Positions 42,284-54,907 of a stretch of DNA of 64,000 nucleotides are shown piece after piece. The stretch covers positions 1,079,467,788-1,079,531,787 of the forward strand of contig OX336389.2 of NCBI GenBank assembly GCA_946902985.2, written 5' to 3'. The notes beneath the pieces are model-generated. The model worked only from the letters and a program-made list of their open reading frames with translations. It was not told where the DNA came from and did no database searches. Position 1 is the first letter of the stretch. Each line of letters begins with the position of its first letter. The stretch is from Meconema thalassinum. Lineage: Eukaryota > Arthropoda > Insecta > Orthoptera > Tettigoniidae. Position numbers and translations under genes: made by a program.

Positions 42284-43071
42284 ACAGGGGCGAATATAGA
42301 GTTTTATTTGGGAGGGAGGGGGGCAACCGGGAGTTTGGTGGCATGGAATAGCCCCCAAAGAAATGGGGGTCCAGGGTTCCTCCCCGGGAAACTTTTGTAT
42401 AATTTGGTGCAAAATTATGAGGTTTAAGGCTATCTGGCATCACTTTTTCAACCAATTTGTTGTGATGTTTTATGTTTGATTATTTGCAAACACAACTAAT
42501 ACAATTTCATGTTACTTTTTTATTAATACAGTCATCTTACTCACTTTATAGTATTTAGATAGAAATAATGAACATTACTGTTTGGATTTGGGGCACATGA
42601 CCTCGCTTTTCCGCCGCTTAAAACCTCAATAACTGTTTTGATTTACAACTTACACTATAATATAAAGTCAAGGTTTCCTGAAGCATTAGCAAATTGGTTT
42701 ATAACCTCATGGTCAGTGAGTTGTATGTCTCTGAGAATAGATAACAATGATAGACCGATAAGTCTGTTTCCGGAAGTAGAATTTCTTGAAGTATGTTTTC
42801 AACCAACTCAAACTCCAACTCTATTCGGCGGTAGCTACAGAGAACGGCAAAATTGCCAAAGGTTTGATAAGGGTATACAAGTAAGGGGATTTTTTTTGTC
42901 ACACGCTTCAAGGGCACTTATTGCGGTTCTCGGTAGGTTCTTAAGAGTGAAGGCACTGGAGAGTAATAAGAGGTTATGTTATGAGATCCGAGCAAACTGA
43001 TTGTCACACTGTTTCGTACATCACGCTACCGTCGCGTCGATCCACTTTGCTACGTTGCCATATGTCGCTTA

Positions 43072-45988
43072 CAGGGCCGGTCTTAGGGGTTTCAGCGCCC
43101 GGTGCGAAATTCGATTTTGCGCCTCTCTGTGCGAGGCGGGTTGCCTAACTCTGGCAAAAATTATGAGGTATCATAAAGAAGAATCATAAAAATATAAAGT
43201 CGAAAATGCATGCACCGAATTATCGGATGAAATTAAATAAAATAAACCTAAAATACATTTACCCATTTACTGTATTACTTGAACATGCTTTGCTTGCGTT
43301 GTAGTAAGGGGATAGTCAAGGTAACACACAAAATATCGGCTGTACGCTCGCATGATGCAAAAATTCTGGACTTCATTAACTAATAGGTGATGCGTAACAT
43401 ATTACAATAACTATTTTTCAGTTGTGATGCAAAGTGTCAACATAACAAAATCACTGGAAAAATACACTTACAGGAATCAAGCTTTACTAATTCAAACGAC
43501 TTCGACACACAGGAAAAAATCACACTAAAACCCAAAACCTTATGAGAAGGGAGCTTTCCGTACTTCGACTGAAGCAAACTGTTTTACTAACTGGGCTAAA
43601 TCGAGTGAACGCGCAACATCGTTCTCTATTGAAATTAAAGCAAGTTTTGACAGTCTCTCTTGGCCAATTGTAGCACGCAGGTAGGTTTTAATCAACTTCA
43701 ATTTTGAAAAGCTACTACGTTCACGCGAAGCGACAGTTACCGGCAAGGTTAAGAGAATTCGCAAAGCTACATAGACGTTTGGAAAAACGTCAATCATATT
43801 CGTGCTGTAAATAAACTGCAACGCAGTGCGAGTTTTTTTTTTGCGTTTGGTGGTAGGCATGGGCTCAAATGTTGCAGTTCAGAACATAGATCCATCCCAC
43901 TTATGTCAGACTCAATATTTCCACTGGAAAGCTGCTTTTGCCTGTTCAAGCAACGATCCATGTGTGGACTACTATCTTTAATAGACCCAGGCAGTACCTT
44001 TAGATCGTACAAAAATCCCCATGTATCGGAATGCTGAATATCTATAACTTCAGTCATAATTGACAATTTTCCCGTATTGATTATGATATATTATAAAAAA
44101 ATACAAAAAATGTATTGTAAAGTGGATATTTGTATAATATCGGAATGCTCTTTAAAGAAAAATAATCTCTTCCTTACAGACTTAAAAGCTACTGTTAGGA
44201 GATTATCAAAGACACTTTTTTTGAAGAGTCGTTGTGGCTTCACTTGTTTGCACTTAACCTTAGCCTGACCTTCAGCCTCCGTCAGCTCCGACTCCAACTC
44301 TGACTCAGAACTGTCACTCTCAGTGCCTGACTCGATGACTTGGTCCGAGTCCGAGTCATCTTCCTCAATCAACCGTTTAGGGCGTCTAGTCTTCCTTTTC
44401 CGTCTACCTTCTTCGACCTCAAGAGACACAGACGCAATGATTTCTTTAGCCGATATTATAGCGCTTTCATAGCCTTCTTGGGAATATTTTTCAAGGTATG
44501 CGATACAACCTTCCGCGAAAGAAGACGCCTTTTGTAGGCCTCTATCAATTGCTTCTGTTTGCATGGCTTTGCTAACTATGTTTACTTGAAACAAAATGTC
44601 GTGTCATACTACAACAGCAACGACAAATTCGAATGTCACAATTTTTTTCGCCAAGTATTCAGCTTCATGGCGTAGCCCCGAATCAAAAGCAGGATTCTCC
44701 TTAATGGCCTTTAAGGCTGCCACTACCCCATTCGTATCGTATCTAAAAGGTCTCACTGCATCTATGCGACACTTCCAGCGAGTGTCGCTCAAATCTTTTA
44801 GAGTCAAATTACAAATGTGAGCCAACAAAATAGACCACAGGCCAGGAGACGACGAAAATAAAACATATATGCGTTGAATAATGCCAAATAGAGTAACGCA
44901 GTAAGGACAGCATTCGGCTGAGTCAGATAAAACTAGGTTTAAGGAATGGCTACCATATGGAACATAATTTGCGCGCGGGAACTGTTCTACAACGCGAGCT
45001 TGAACTCCTTTATGTTTACCTTTCATATTCGCGCCGTTGTCAAAGCCTTGACCTCTAAGGTCTTCTAGCTTTAGCCCCATTTCTGTCAAAGTATCAATGA
45101 TCAGATCGGCACATTATTGGACTGATCAGTAGGATTTGTTTGAGAAGATCTCCCGTCTATTGATGTTGAAGGTCGGAAGAATTTTTTAAAAGCTTCTGCT
45201 GCCTTCTTGTCTTCTTCTGCATGCTGCAACCTTCGTTCGTTGTTTGCGGCTCCACTAGCTTTACCGGAGGAGGCCATTGTTGTAGGGTTTCTCGTTCTTC
45301 GACCCGACTTTACACCATCCGCACCACGAACTCGAAAGAACGACAATTAGCAAGGGCCATAACACTCCCGTGTATTGTGCTAAAACGTCCTACCATCTAC
45401 GAGCGGGTCTACGCCGACTTCGCCCAGCCACACGTGCCGTTTGTTATGATTCATTTCTCTTTGACTCTGTCTCCAGCTCGTGTCACACCCGCACCCCTTT
45501 CTCCAACCTCACTCCCCTCTCTCACTGCATCCTCGCTTCCTATCTCTCTCCTTCGCCTTGCTACAGCTCTGCTACAACAGCGAACCGAACCGAAATATCA
45601 CGGAAATGCCCGAGCGCTGCCGAAGGGCGATTTGGTTGGTCCCGGGCCCCGGTGTCGAGCCGGGTTGCGTTTCCACGATAGTGAAAAGGCAAGGCATGGG
45701 AGAGAAAGATATAGTGTTTGCTAATCACTATTTCACTGAGTTTAACTTCAGTCCGTCACGGTCTAAGATGCGCGTAGGGTTTTCAGTCGTGAGAGATAAC
45801 AACGATTGAACTAAAAAAAAAACCTGATTCCCATATCTGTTTGACGAACTCGCATTTATCTACCTTGCCATTTGTGCAATAGGAAATAAATCGAAATTTG
45901 CCTATCTTTGGGGGACGCCTTCGGCGCCCTCCAAGCCGTTGGCGCCCTGTGCGACCGCACATGTCGCACACCCCTAAGACCGGCCCTG
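43072..45988 (-). mobile_element. hAT element with perfect 8-bp target duplication
   Basis: Ends CAGGGCCGGTCTTAGGGGT (43072) and its inverse (to 45988). The target duplicate GTCGCTTA is at 43064-43071 and 45989-45996, perfect. It encodes a ZMYM1-like transposase remnant on the minus strand. The right-hand 5' leader (45350-45700) is GC-rich with a CT-rich stretch. Confidence 0.93.
43540..45346 (-). pseudogene. ZMYM1-like hAT transposase, internally deleted
   Basis: N-part 45346-45101 (KKAAEAFKKFFRPSTS). It then jumps to 45089-44604 with LEDLRGQGFDNGANMKG, SHSLNLVLSD and LSDTRWKCRIDA, so the TTF finger and first half of DUF4371 (perhaps 250 residues) are missing. 44594-44091 contains an acidic Ser/Glu/Asp-rich linker. 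The final pieces (44066-43540) have SGMDLCSEL and the dimerisation end SRERSSFSKLKLIKTYLRAT. Four frame changes. A different family from the one at 18606-21176: the shared motifs are recognisable but the sequences differ widely. Confidence 0.88.
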
Positions 45989-46101
45989 GTCGCTTAGTAA
46001 AAATAGTACATTATAAGTATATTAGTTTGTAATGTTTTAATTCATAAACAAATATTATGTGTGACAAAATTTCGGTGGGGGCGGACGTCCCTGGACTGCC
46101 G

Positions 46102-47390
46102 TCGATCTTTGTTTACAAACTCTTGAGCAAGACACGTGTAATTGAGCTAGTCAACCATTTCCGAGTAGGTGGCTAGTAGACAGCAATTATTCCGTGTTCC
46201 GTCTAATTTGTCAGATCGTAGATCAGAGGTGGTCTCATCATCGAAAAACTTAACAGCTTGAAGCAGGTACGCAGAGCAGATTCACGGTCAACACAGTGAC
46301 AAAGTACAAACTTCACAAAATTAAACGAAGTAATCAACAAAGTTTAGACAGAAACTGATGAAATGCTGGAGCTCCACCGATTTGCATAAATACGGCAAGG
46401 GCTAGCACCAAATGTCTAACTTCTAAAGTCACGTGCATCATTGCTTTTAAAACTTGTCGGCACAATGCAGGACGCATGCTTAGGGTGTGTTTAAAAAGCG
46501 AGATGCGTGAGGGAAGAGTCATGTTATTTTACCTTGTTTATTAAAAAAAAAAACGAAGCGTGCGCTGTTGTTTCCGGGCAGGAGTAATGATTTTATGTGT
46601 CCCAGTGTCTTACCTCAGTTTTAAACCAGAGCTTAGAAATAATAGTTCGAAAATGTACCTTTTCGGATCGTCGTGGTAAGGGGACAAAACTCAAAGCACC
46701 TCGGCTCTCGGCTTAGTTGGCGCCTTGGCGAGAAACGTCAGAAGGGCATAAATAAACTGTTTCTTCGGCAGAATAAAGAAATTACGACTAAGAAGTCAAG
46801 ATGGCTATTTCCATTTAAAGCCTAACGTAGTATTAAATCATTTATACAGGGTGTATCTTAATTATACCGACAAAATATCAGGGATGCTCTGCGTGTTGTG
46901 TAAAAGACGATGCCGCAATCGGATTGGCGGAGAAAATGTTTCCCTTCAAAAAAATGGGTTTACTTTGTTGATTCCGGGTGCGCGATTCAAATTGAAATGT
47001 CTTGCTTAGTTTAAAAAAATATAATTAAATTATTTCCTTTAATTCATGCTCCGTGTTTCTTCCATAGTAGTTAGAAATAGCTATAAGACGAACCTTTCCT
47101 CTCATTACAAATATTACGCTGGTTGGAAAGTCAGTTTCCCCACGGGTTGAGATTAAGGAGAGTCTTCGTAGCCGATGTCTAGTGGTAAGTGCACAGGTTA
47201 TTTATTTCGGTGTTCACATGGCATTGAACCCAATGGTGCCCGGCAAATATTTATAAATCAATTCTTCAGTATAAATGGTAAAGTGTTATTGTGGTTTGTC
47301 CACATCCCTTCAGGAAAGTGTTACATTTGGTCTCCTAACAGTGGAACGAGTGTTAAAACCATTACATTTGAACACCCAACTGTGGAGCAT

Positions 47391-47392
<2 letters not shown>
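46102..47392. other. unassigned DNA; no gene
   Basis: A TACAGGGTGTATCTTAATTA motif near 46856 resembles transposon termini but no partner is found. A 62-codon minus frame (46522-46334) has no recognisable content. Otherwise AT-rich. Confidence 0.4.

Positions 47393-47439
<47 letters not shown>
47393..47439. repeat. (TA)n microsatellite, target of LTR element
   Basis: About 23 TA units directly before the left LTR. The other flank of the element (56131 onward) begins ATATATATT, so the element appears to have inserted into TA-rich sequence. Confidence 0.9.
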
Positions 47440-47442
<3 letters not shown>

Positions 47443-49188
47443 GTCCTTATTCACAGGTCGATATTTTGGGTATAAAGGATATTTATAAGTTATGGCAAAT
47501 TTTGAATCCCGCGCGACGTTTGTTCTAGAAGGGGATGGAAGCTATCACCGGAGTGTATGTGGCGCGCACAGCAAGAACATTATATATAAAAAATATATGT
47601 TTCAGAAATATATATATAATTACGGATGAACAATCTGTTGAAGTGAAAAACCCAATGGTTATTATCTGCAATCATCACATGTAAATTATAATTACATTTA
47701 ACGTGTCATATTTCAACTACCCACTTATTTGTCAATACGATTTTGTCTAAGACGGATCCTAGATTTGACGATGCCTTACCGTTTGCCAGAAAAATGAATA
47801 TAATATTAGAAAATATAACGCACCAGTAGAATGGGTATGTTCCAAAAATAAATATTGAAAATTGTTGACTAATGAGAAGCCATTCATTAATATCACGGAT
47901 AATTATGTTTTATATAACATGCTGAACGAGTTCCATAACTGAATAATTAAATAGATTTTTGTGAAATTAATAAACATTTTGAATTTTAATAAATTACTGA
48001 TTTTATTAATTTATGATAATTTTGTTGATACTGTTATATGAGAAAATAAATAGATTGATCTTGTCTAAAAATGGAAAATCAAGATGAATGATTTAATTAT
48101 TTAATTATATTTTTGAAATATGAGAATAATTTGACGTCATAGTCAATTGAAACAGTTGTTATATGAATGTAAATTAAGGATCTAGAACAAATGATCAAAT
48201 AAATCTTCAGATGATCAAGTTCTGAGAAATCCTTGCTTAATGATTATTCAGATAAACAATAATATTTGCTCTTATGTCTGACAAATATTCATGTTTTTTC
48301 CCAATTACTCAACGCAACGATTATTCAAGATACAGATTTTTGACAGTGAATTATTTTCTTGGAAAGTGAAGAATTATAAATAGTTTAAATAGTAGACTAT
48401 AGGCGTAAGCCTCCGTGGCTTAGGCGGCAGCACGCCGGCCTCTCACCACTGGGTCCGTGGTTCAAATCCCGGTCACTCCATGTGAGATCTGTGCTGGACA
48501 AAACGGAGGCAGACAGGTTTTTCTCCGGGTACTCCGGTTTTCCCTGTCAAAATTTCATTCCAGCAACACTCTCCACTATCATTTCATTTCATCTGTCATT
48601 CATTTAATCATAGCCCCAGAGGAGTGCGTCAGGTCTCGGCAGCCGGCACAGTTCATATCCTCGCCGCTAGATGAGGGCTTCATTCATTCCATTCCTGACC
48701 CGGTCAGAGACTGGAACCAGGCTGTGGATTTTTATTTCAGTAGACTATATGCATCAGGATGGACAATTAATTTTGACCTGAGTAGCCTAACAGCGTAAAT
48801 ATTTTCATAATTAGTGACGTTGACAATGGACTATGAATTTTGGTCATCGATCATTTATCAAGTGTTTTCTTCTCTAAAGTGTTGATATTTCTATATTGTA
48901 TTTGTGTGTGCGTGAAAATTCTTTTTCACTCATGTGATGGCTATTTTTGCATTTTAAACTTCATATTTTAATTGTAATATGAGACTTTTTAGAAATTGTG
49001 ATATTTTCATTTCATTTCCCTTCTATCATTATTGTTGCATCGAACCGAGAATCAGTGAAGCAAGTTAGATTTTGTTTTATGTTTCAATTTCACCCAGTTT
49101 AGCGCCCTGTGATATTTCTCAGTCTCGTGCTAGCTGATTTTCGGTAACGTGCATATGTGGTCGTTGAACGTCGGTCTAAACGGGCATA
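47440..49188 (+). repeat. left LTR, deleted and SINE-interrupted
   Basis: It matches the right LTR from the start to AGCAAGAACAT (47570), then jumps to TATATATAAA, corresponding to about 54840 in the right copy. About 2.77 kb is missing (part of it the 570-bp MITE, which may never have been here). A SINE lies at 48402-48738. After this, similarity resumes to the end. Confidence 0.88.
48402..48738 (+). mobile_element. tRNA-derived SINE inside the left LTR
   Basis: 337 bp. The head reads GCCTCCGTGGCTTAGGCGGC with B box GGTTCAAATCCC. The target duplicate AGTAGACTATA is at 48391-48401 and 48739-48749. The right LTR shows the empty site at 55688-55698. The tail is T-rich rather than poly(A). Confidence 0.95.
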
Positions 49189-49211
49189 TAAAATAAGATA
49201 GAAGGAGAAAA

Positions 49212-49230
49212 TGGCTTACCGAAAGTGGGG
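49212..49230 (+). other. degenerate primer-binding site
   Basis: TGGCTTACCGAAAGTGGGG, about 23 bases after the left LTR. It resembles the site of the first element (TGGCGGCCAACGGTGGGGC) with several changes. Confidence 0.45.
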
Positions 49231-49643
49231 ATCGATTTGAATTTGATTTTGAGTAATTTATGGGAAAATGGTATATGTCTGGTATGGACAAATAGTTTGT
49301 TAGGAGACCCAGTTAGTGGGGAATGTTAAAATAGCTTGAGTTAGAGTTTATTTAGGTCTGAATTTGGTGTGTGACGGCTTATCCGTTGGGGAGTCATGCT
49401 GTTGTTGTTTTTGGAAGTCTGAAGATACACAATTTCGTAGCATCCATATGGAGGATTTTTTGAATTTTGCATTTTTGATTGTTGTTATTTAATTAGTAAA
49501 ATTGTAGAGATTTTTTCCCATCACGTCGACATTAGGGCATATCTCATTTTATTTTGAAAATTCCAAATATCATACTTTATTACATGCTATAGTTTTAAGT
49601 CTTCGTATTAGCCGACATTCTACCCCTAATACTGTAATTACTG

Positions 49644-51670
49644 TTGATCACGGATGAGATGATGAGGATTCTCACACGACTGGAGGAGCAATCCAAAGGT
49701 GTTGAACTGCAGGTAGCAGGAATTGTGGAAAATTCCATTAGGTTGGAAAATAGACTTACTGAAACTTCAGATGCTCTGAGGGAATCTTTAAAAACTAAAA
49801 TATCTGAAAATTCAAAGTCACTAAAACAAACACTAGAAAGTAAGTTAACTGAAAACTATAGTTCTTTAGAAGCTAAAATGACTGAAAACTCAAGTACCTT
49901 AGAATGTAAAATCATAGAAAATTCTAGAACTTTAGAAAAGCAATTAACAGAAAATTCAGATTCTTTAAGAGAAAGCTTAGAATTTAAATGGCTAAACTGT
50001 TTGAAAAATCTCAAGAGCTCGAAACGACATTAGCAGTAAACGCAAGTTCGATGGGGAGTAGATTTTTAGATGCTGATCATAAAGTTCAATCTCTGGCTGT
50101 TATGTTAGAAAAAGGTATTAGAAAGGTAGGTGACGACATGGCGAGTTTGGAAATTCGAGTAAATAAGGAATGCAGTGATATGACAACGCAAGTAGTCCAA
50201 CGTCTATCTAGAGATTTCCATGAGTTGATCGCAGGAGAGCTAAAGGAAGGAGTAATTCAGGAGTTGAAGACTAATATTATAACCACTGTAATCGAAGAAG
50301 TAAAAGAGGCTCTGAAACAGGAAACCCAGGAAGGAATCAAGGGGATTCGGGATACCTTGTCATCACACGTTTAAGTAATGTCTAAAGACATACAGGCGGC
50401 ACAAAAAGATATTAGTGATATATCAGGTTCCATGAAAAATCATGAAGAAATTTTGAAGACGATATCTTTTGATATGAAGGAAAATCACGAATTAACGGAA
50501 GAAATTAGGAAACGAGTAGAGGAGAATCGTAAGGAGATAGAGGAAACAGGCAGAAAATTCCCAAAGTGGGAACACTACTGATGAACTCAAGAAATTGGCG
50601 GGAGAAGAAAATTCCGAACTGAAGGGAACAATGAGAAAATTGTCTAACAAATTTTCAGAGTATCAAACAAAGGCGAAAGGCATGAAGAGTGTTCACAATA
50701 GATCTTCAGTTCCAAGTAAGGATATTTCTTCTGAGAAACCGGAGGATGTTCTCAAAACCAAATTATTCCGAAAAACAGGAAGAGGTTCCAAAATTTGCTC
50801 AGTCAACACAAATAGCTTTGTACAAAAATTTTGAAGACAAATCGTCTAAATTTTCTGTATCTGGGACAGTCACACCAGTTGAATTTTTGAGGGAGGTTAA
50901 GGATTACCTCAAAGACTCGAAGATTTGTAAAGAACGGAGAATCCGAGTAATTGGCAATTTTTTGGATGGGCCAGGTTTGATTTGGTTTAGAGCGTTTAGA
51001 TGCAACCTGAATAATTATGAAGAATTTGCTCAAGCTCTACTTAGGAAGTTCTCGTCTCCTGAAACGCAACGACAAGTGAGAGCGGAACTATACTCTAAAC
51101 GCTACTCCACTTCACAAACAACAAAGTATTCGACTAATTTTGCAGGACAGTTGTCGAAATTACAACATTTAGAGCCACCTATGCCTGACAATGAATTGAT
51201 AACAGCACTTATCCGGCAATTTCCATCGGATGTGCAAAGGACATTGATTGCTGCCGACTTCTACAACATGGAGCAATTCGATGAGGTGTTACAGAAGTTA
51301 GATCACTCAAATGCTCAATTCCTTCACCAGAGAGGTGGAAAGAATGAAAAGTTATAAAGTCTATGCTGTTAAGGCAGACTACCATTCTCAAACTAACTGG
51401 AAACAGGAAGAGAAAGCGCCGAGGGATGAGCATGATAAAAAAGAATGGGGCCTATATAATAACAGGTCATATCAGAACAGACCTTATGCAAGACCTGAAG
51501 GATCCGATAATCTTTGGAATTCATGGAAGAGGCATGGATACAACCAAAGGCGATACCAGGAAGGAAGATATTTTGGAAGGATTGGAACCCAACCGACAGG
51601 GAAGAGAAGTCCAAGCTTTGGAGAAGTTGAGACTACAGGCTATGAAGAGGGAACGAAGAGTTATTAGGAA
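49644..51670 (+). pseudogene. Gag of second LTR element (broken)
   Basis: Starts MITDEMMRILTRLEEQ. Residues 29-112 are 11- or 15-residue units with the core ENSSTLECKII. A frameshift follows near 49990. The second piece (49988-50581) is coiled coil with one in-frame TAA at 50372. After two more shifts, the Gag core (50740-51357) has TPVEFLREVKDYLKDSK, DGPGLIWFRAF and ELYSKRYSTSQTTKYSTNF, closely parallel to the ELYSRKYQTTQQTKYSDFF of the first element. The last piece (51311-51667) is the basic R/N/Y-rich tail without zinc knuckles. It would build particles if intact; at least four breaks say it is not. Confidence 0.9.
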
Positions 51671-51685
51671 ACTTTTCGTCAACCC

Positions 51686-51901
51686 TTGCACATCGGAACA
51701 CTCGTGTTGATCAGACGACCTGTACCATCTGCTGTCATCAACCGAGTGTATTCAAAATTTGCCGGTCTATATTATGGACAATTCCGAATTGAGGGAAGTT
51801 ATGAAAATGGAAGCTACAAGATAGCAGACTTAAATACTGGTAACATCGTGGGGACTTTTAATGCATCCAGCTTAAAAGTATACTATTCAAGAGCCAGATA
51901 A
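51686..51901 (+). pseudogene. C-terminal tail of integrase, rest of pol deleted
   Basis: The frame has VLIRRPVPSAVIN, SKFAGLYYGQFRI and ENGSYKIADLNTGN, parallel to VLVKRPA, SKFCEKFIGPYSI and NNAYRVKELSTGT of the intact integrase. It directly follows Gag, so protease, RT, RNase H and most of integrase were lost in one deletion. It ends just before the right LTR with TAA at 51899. Confidence 0.85.
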
Positions 51902-51927
51902 GCATATGTGAATTGGAGATTGATGAA

Positions 51928-54864
51928 TGTGCCCTTATCCACAGGTCGATATTTCGGGTATAAAGGATATTTATAAGGTATGGCTAATTTTGAACCCCGC
52001 GCGACTTTTGTTCTAAAAGGGGATGAAAACTGTCACCGAGTGTATGTGGCGCGCACAGCAAGAACATTGAGGCCTGGTATTTATTAATTCTTGTCCGATG
52101 TTTTAGAGACATGGCAAGTCCTACACCTTTCTGGCACTGGAAAAAGAAGAAGATTGAATTATCTCGGAAGGAAATCGGTTAGCCAGAAGCCGAAATAATA
52201 GCAATTATTTGTTGAGGATTTTTGTCGCTATGACGTAGCTATTGAGCCAAGCTCATCTCCGCGTGGTGTGACGTGGAAGCCACGAGGAACTTTCTCGAGG
52301 ACTAGGCGAGCGTATAAGGGGGCTGAGATGCGCCGAGAGGTGACTCACATTCTGTGCAGGGTTGCGGACACTCACATTCTGAGCACGGTTACGCGTCAGT
52401 CATCGTTAAGCACTTTGTGCGCTAGTGAGCATATTTATCTACGTGGAAGTTCAGAACTTAGAGAATATCGCCGGACCAAGTTATGGTCTATCTTCGAGTG
52501 ATAGAATTTTTCACGATGTGTGGAACTTTAGTATTTCGAAGTGACATGATAGTTAGGCTTCGAACTCAGTGAAATATTTGGAAGTTAAGGCTATTAGTGG
52601 CCAGTTGACACTTAGTCATTTTTCGTCGCATGGCCATATGGTAGACTTAGTCTACAGTACCTTTCAATATTTTGGAACTTATTTGTTACCAGGTTGTCAG
52701 TGACGAGCTGTTGTCTCGGTAGTTGGTAAGATCAGCCACGACTTTATACTATATTCTACGGATACCAGTCTTGCATGGTCAGATCATTAGACGATGTTTG
52801 GGACCAGTTGTGCTTGGCATGATTTGGGAGATGCATAATATCACCCATTAGGAGATTAGAGGGATCCATCTGTATTCTTACGGATGTGTGCTAGGCACTA
52901 CCTATTAGCCGAACACAGGGACTAGCCAGCGTTGGGGCCAGCCGTGCTTGGCGCGTGTCTGGGAGATGCATAATCTCACCCGTTAGGTTATTTATAATAG
53001 GAACTTCATATCTGAACCATTTGCATAAGACTGTAAGTGTATCAAAGTAGGGGGGGGGGGGGGGCAGGGAGGTTCTAACTCATAGCCTACTTTCCTGGTG
53101 ACGTAATCCAAGATGGCGGCCATGACGTCATCCAGGATGGCGGCCATGACGTCACCGTTACAAGATGACGGCTATAGCGTAACTAACCTAGCCTAACCTA
53201 ATCTCACCTACGAGGTGTGAAAAAAGTTCCAAAGTATTAATCCATAGCCTACTTTCCTGGTGACGTCACCTGAGAGGTGTGATCAAAAAGTTAACCCATA
53301 GCGTACTTTCCTGGCGACGTCACAACGAGGGGTGATCAAAAATTCCAAAATGTTGACTCATAGCCTACTTTCCGCTAACCGCTGATCACACCTCGTAGGT
53401 GAGGTTAGGTTAGGCTAGGTTAGTTACGCTATAGCCCTCATCTTGTAACGTCATGGTCGCCATCTTGTGCGACCCCATGTTGACGTAATGGCCGCCATCT
53501 TGAATGACGTCATGGTGACGTCATGGCCGCCATCATGGATGAAGTCATTGCCGCCATCTTGAATGACGTCACCAGGAAAGTAGGCTATGAGTTAGAACCC
53601 CCCATGCCCCCTACTTATCAAAAATTTGTATAGGTCACAGCTGCATCAAAACTACAACTGACTAGAGTATTATGGATGCGTTGGATTCTTCGAATAGCGC
53701 CAGCTATTATGACATTCCCCATGGAAAGTACGGGAAGAACTTGTTTCGACTCAGCTTCAGGACTAACAGTCATGTGCTGTTAAATAAATTGCGGGTAGAG
53801 ATGTAAGCGGATACGAGGATTGACGTACATGTCCTATGGGAGGGACGAATGGAGACACTTCTGGAAATGGAACTGTCATGGAACCAGACAGGAGGCCCAC
53901 CTCTACAAGAACTTCTGCAATGTAAGCTGCAATTTGGATTTCATAACTTATGGTATTTGGAAATTTTCTTTTTGAAGAAACATCAACACACAACCATCTT
54001 TCAGTTTGCTGAGGCAAGCTAGATTATCGTTTCGAGTGTTCAGAACACGTTGTTATTCGATTTTGAGTCTATGGACAGCATCATGCACCGTTTAGTTAAA
54101 TTTTTGTATTTTCATCACGGTCATCAGCCGTAGGATCTTCAGATCTTAGTTAGTTATTTTTGAGAAATGGATATATATTTTTTTCTCCATTCAGGAATTC
54201 GAGCTTGAATATTTCAAGTAGTTTTTGTCCACAATTTCCATTTTTTTGGAAATCTGATAATGATATTATAAATAATTATCATAATAATAATAATGCTCTC
54301 TGATTTATAATGATAATAATAATATCTTGTGATGTTTTGTGACAGTTTAAATAATGATTTATAACAGTTTGGAACAGGTTAGTCCATTTTTGCGATTTTA
54401 TTATCCGATTGTAAATGGTCTAATGCACACCCATATCTAACAGAGATATCATGAATTTTACTAAGCATTACGCAGTTGCGTTAAATAATTAGTGTCTTTT
54501 ATGACACGGAAGGCCATCGGAAGACCAAGGAAAGCCTGTATCAAATAGGGTTTTCTCGAGTTTATATAAATAATAATAATAAAATGGTAATGTCAGTATA
54601 TGACGATTTCGAACAGACACGATTTAAGGATAATGTAGATTTCTGTGATGATTAAATTGGTATAAATTTATTGGAGGAGTAAGTAAGCTTCGTAATGAAC
54701 AAGCATGTGGCTTGATAAAAAAAATATAAGTTATATCTTGAAGGTAGAAGTGAATCTTGTCATTCAGTAGCGAGATAAAATCACACGAATGAATATGGTT
54801 TAATGGTTAGCGTCAGACATACGGATGGTTAGACGGATTATATATAAAGACATATATTTTGCAG

Positions 54865-54907
<43 letters not shown>

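Larger units (their letters stand above)
42284..46093 (-). mobile_element. possible outer hAT element hosting a second hAT
   Basis: Left end near CAGGGGCGAATATAG (42285), right end CGGACGTCCCTG (to 46093), which is CAGGGACGTCCG on the other strand. Flanks GACTGCCC (42276-42283) and GACTGCCG (46094-46101) would be an 8-bp target duplicate with one mismatch. The outer DNA (42284-43063 and 45997-46093) includes a minus-strand frame, 42917-42699, with no firm match. The complete hAT at 43072-45988 lies inside. The inverted ends are short and imperfect, so this is only probable. Confidence 0.45.

Noticed and set aside
45370..45809. Overlapping 103-167-codon ORFs
   Set aside because: They lie over a CT-rich leader of a hAT element in three frames and look like compositional artefacts.
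47175..47528. 117-codon ORF crossing the TA repeat
   Set aside because: Much of it is an Ile-Tyr run produced by the microsatellite.
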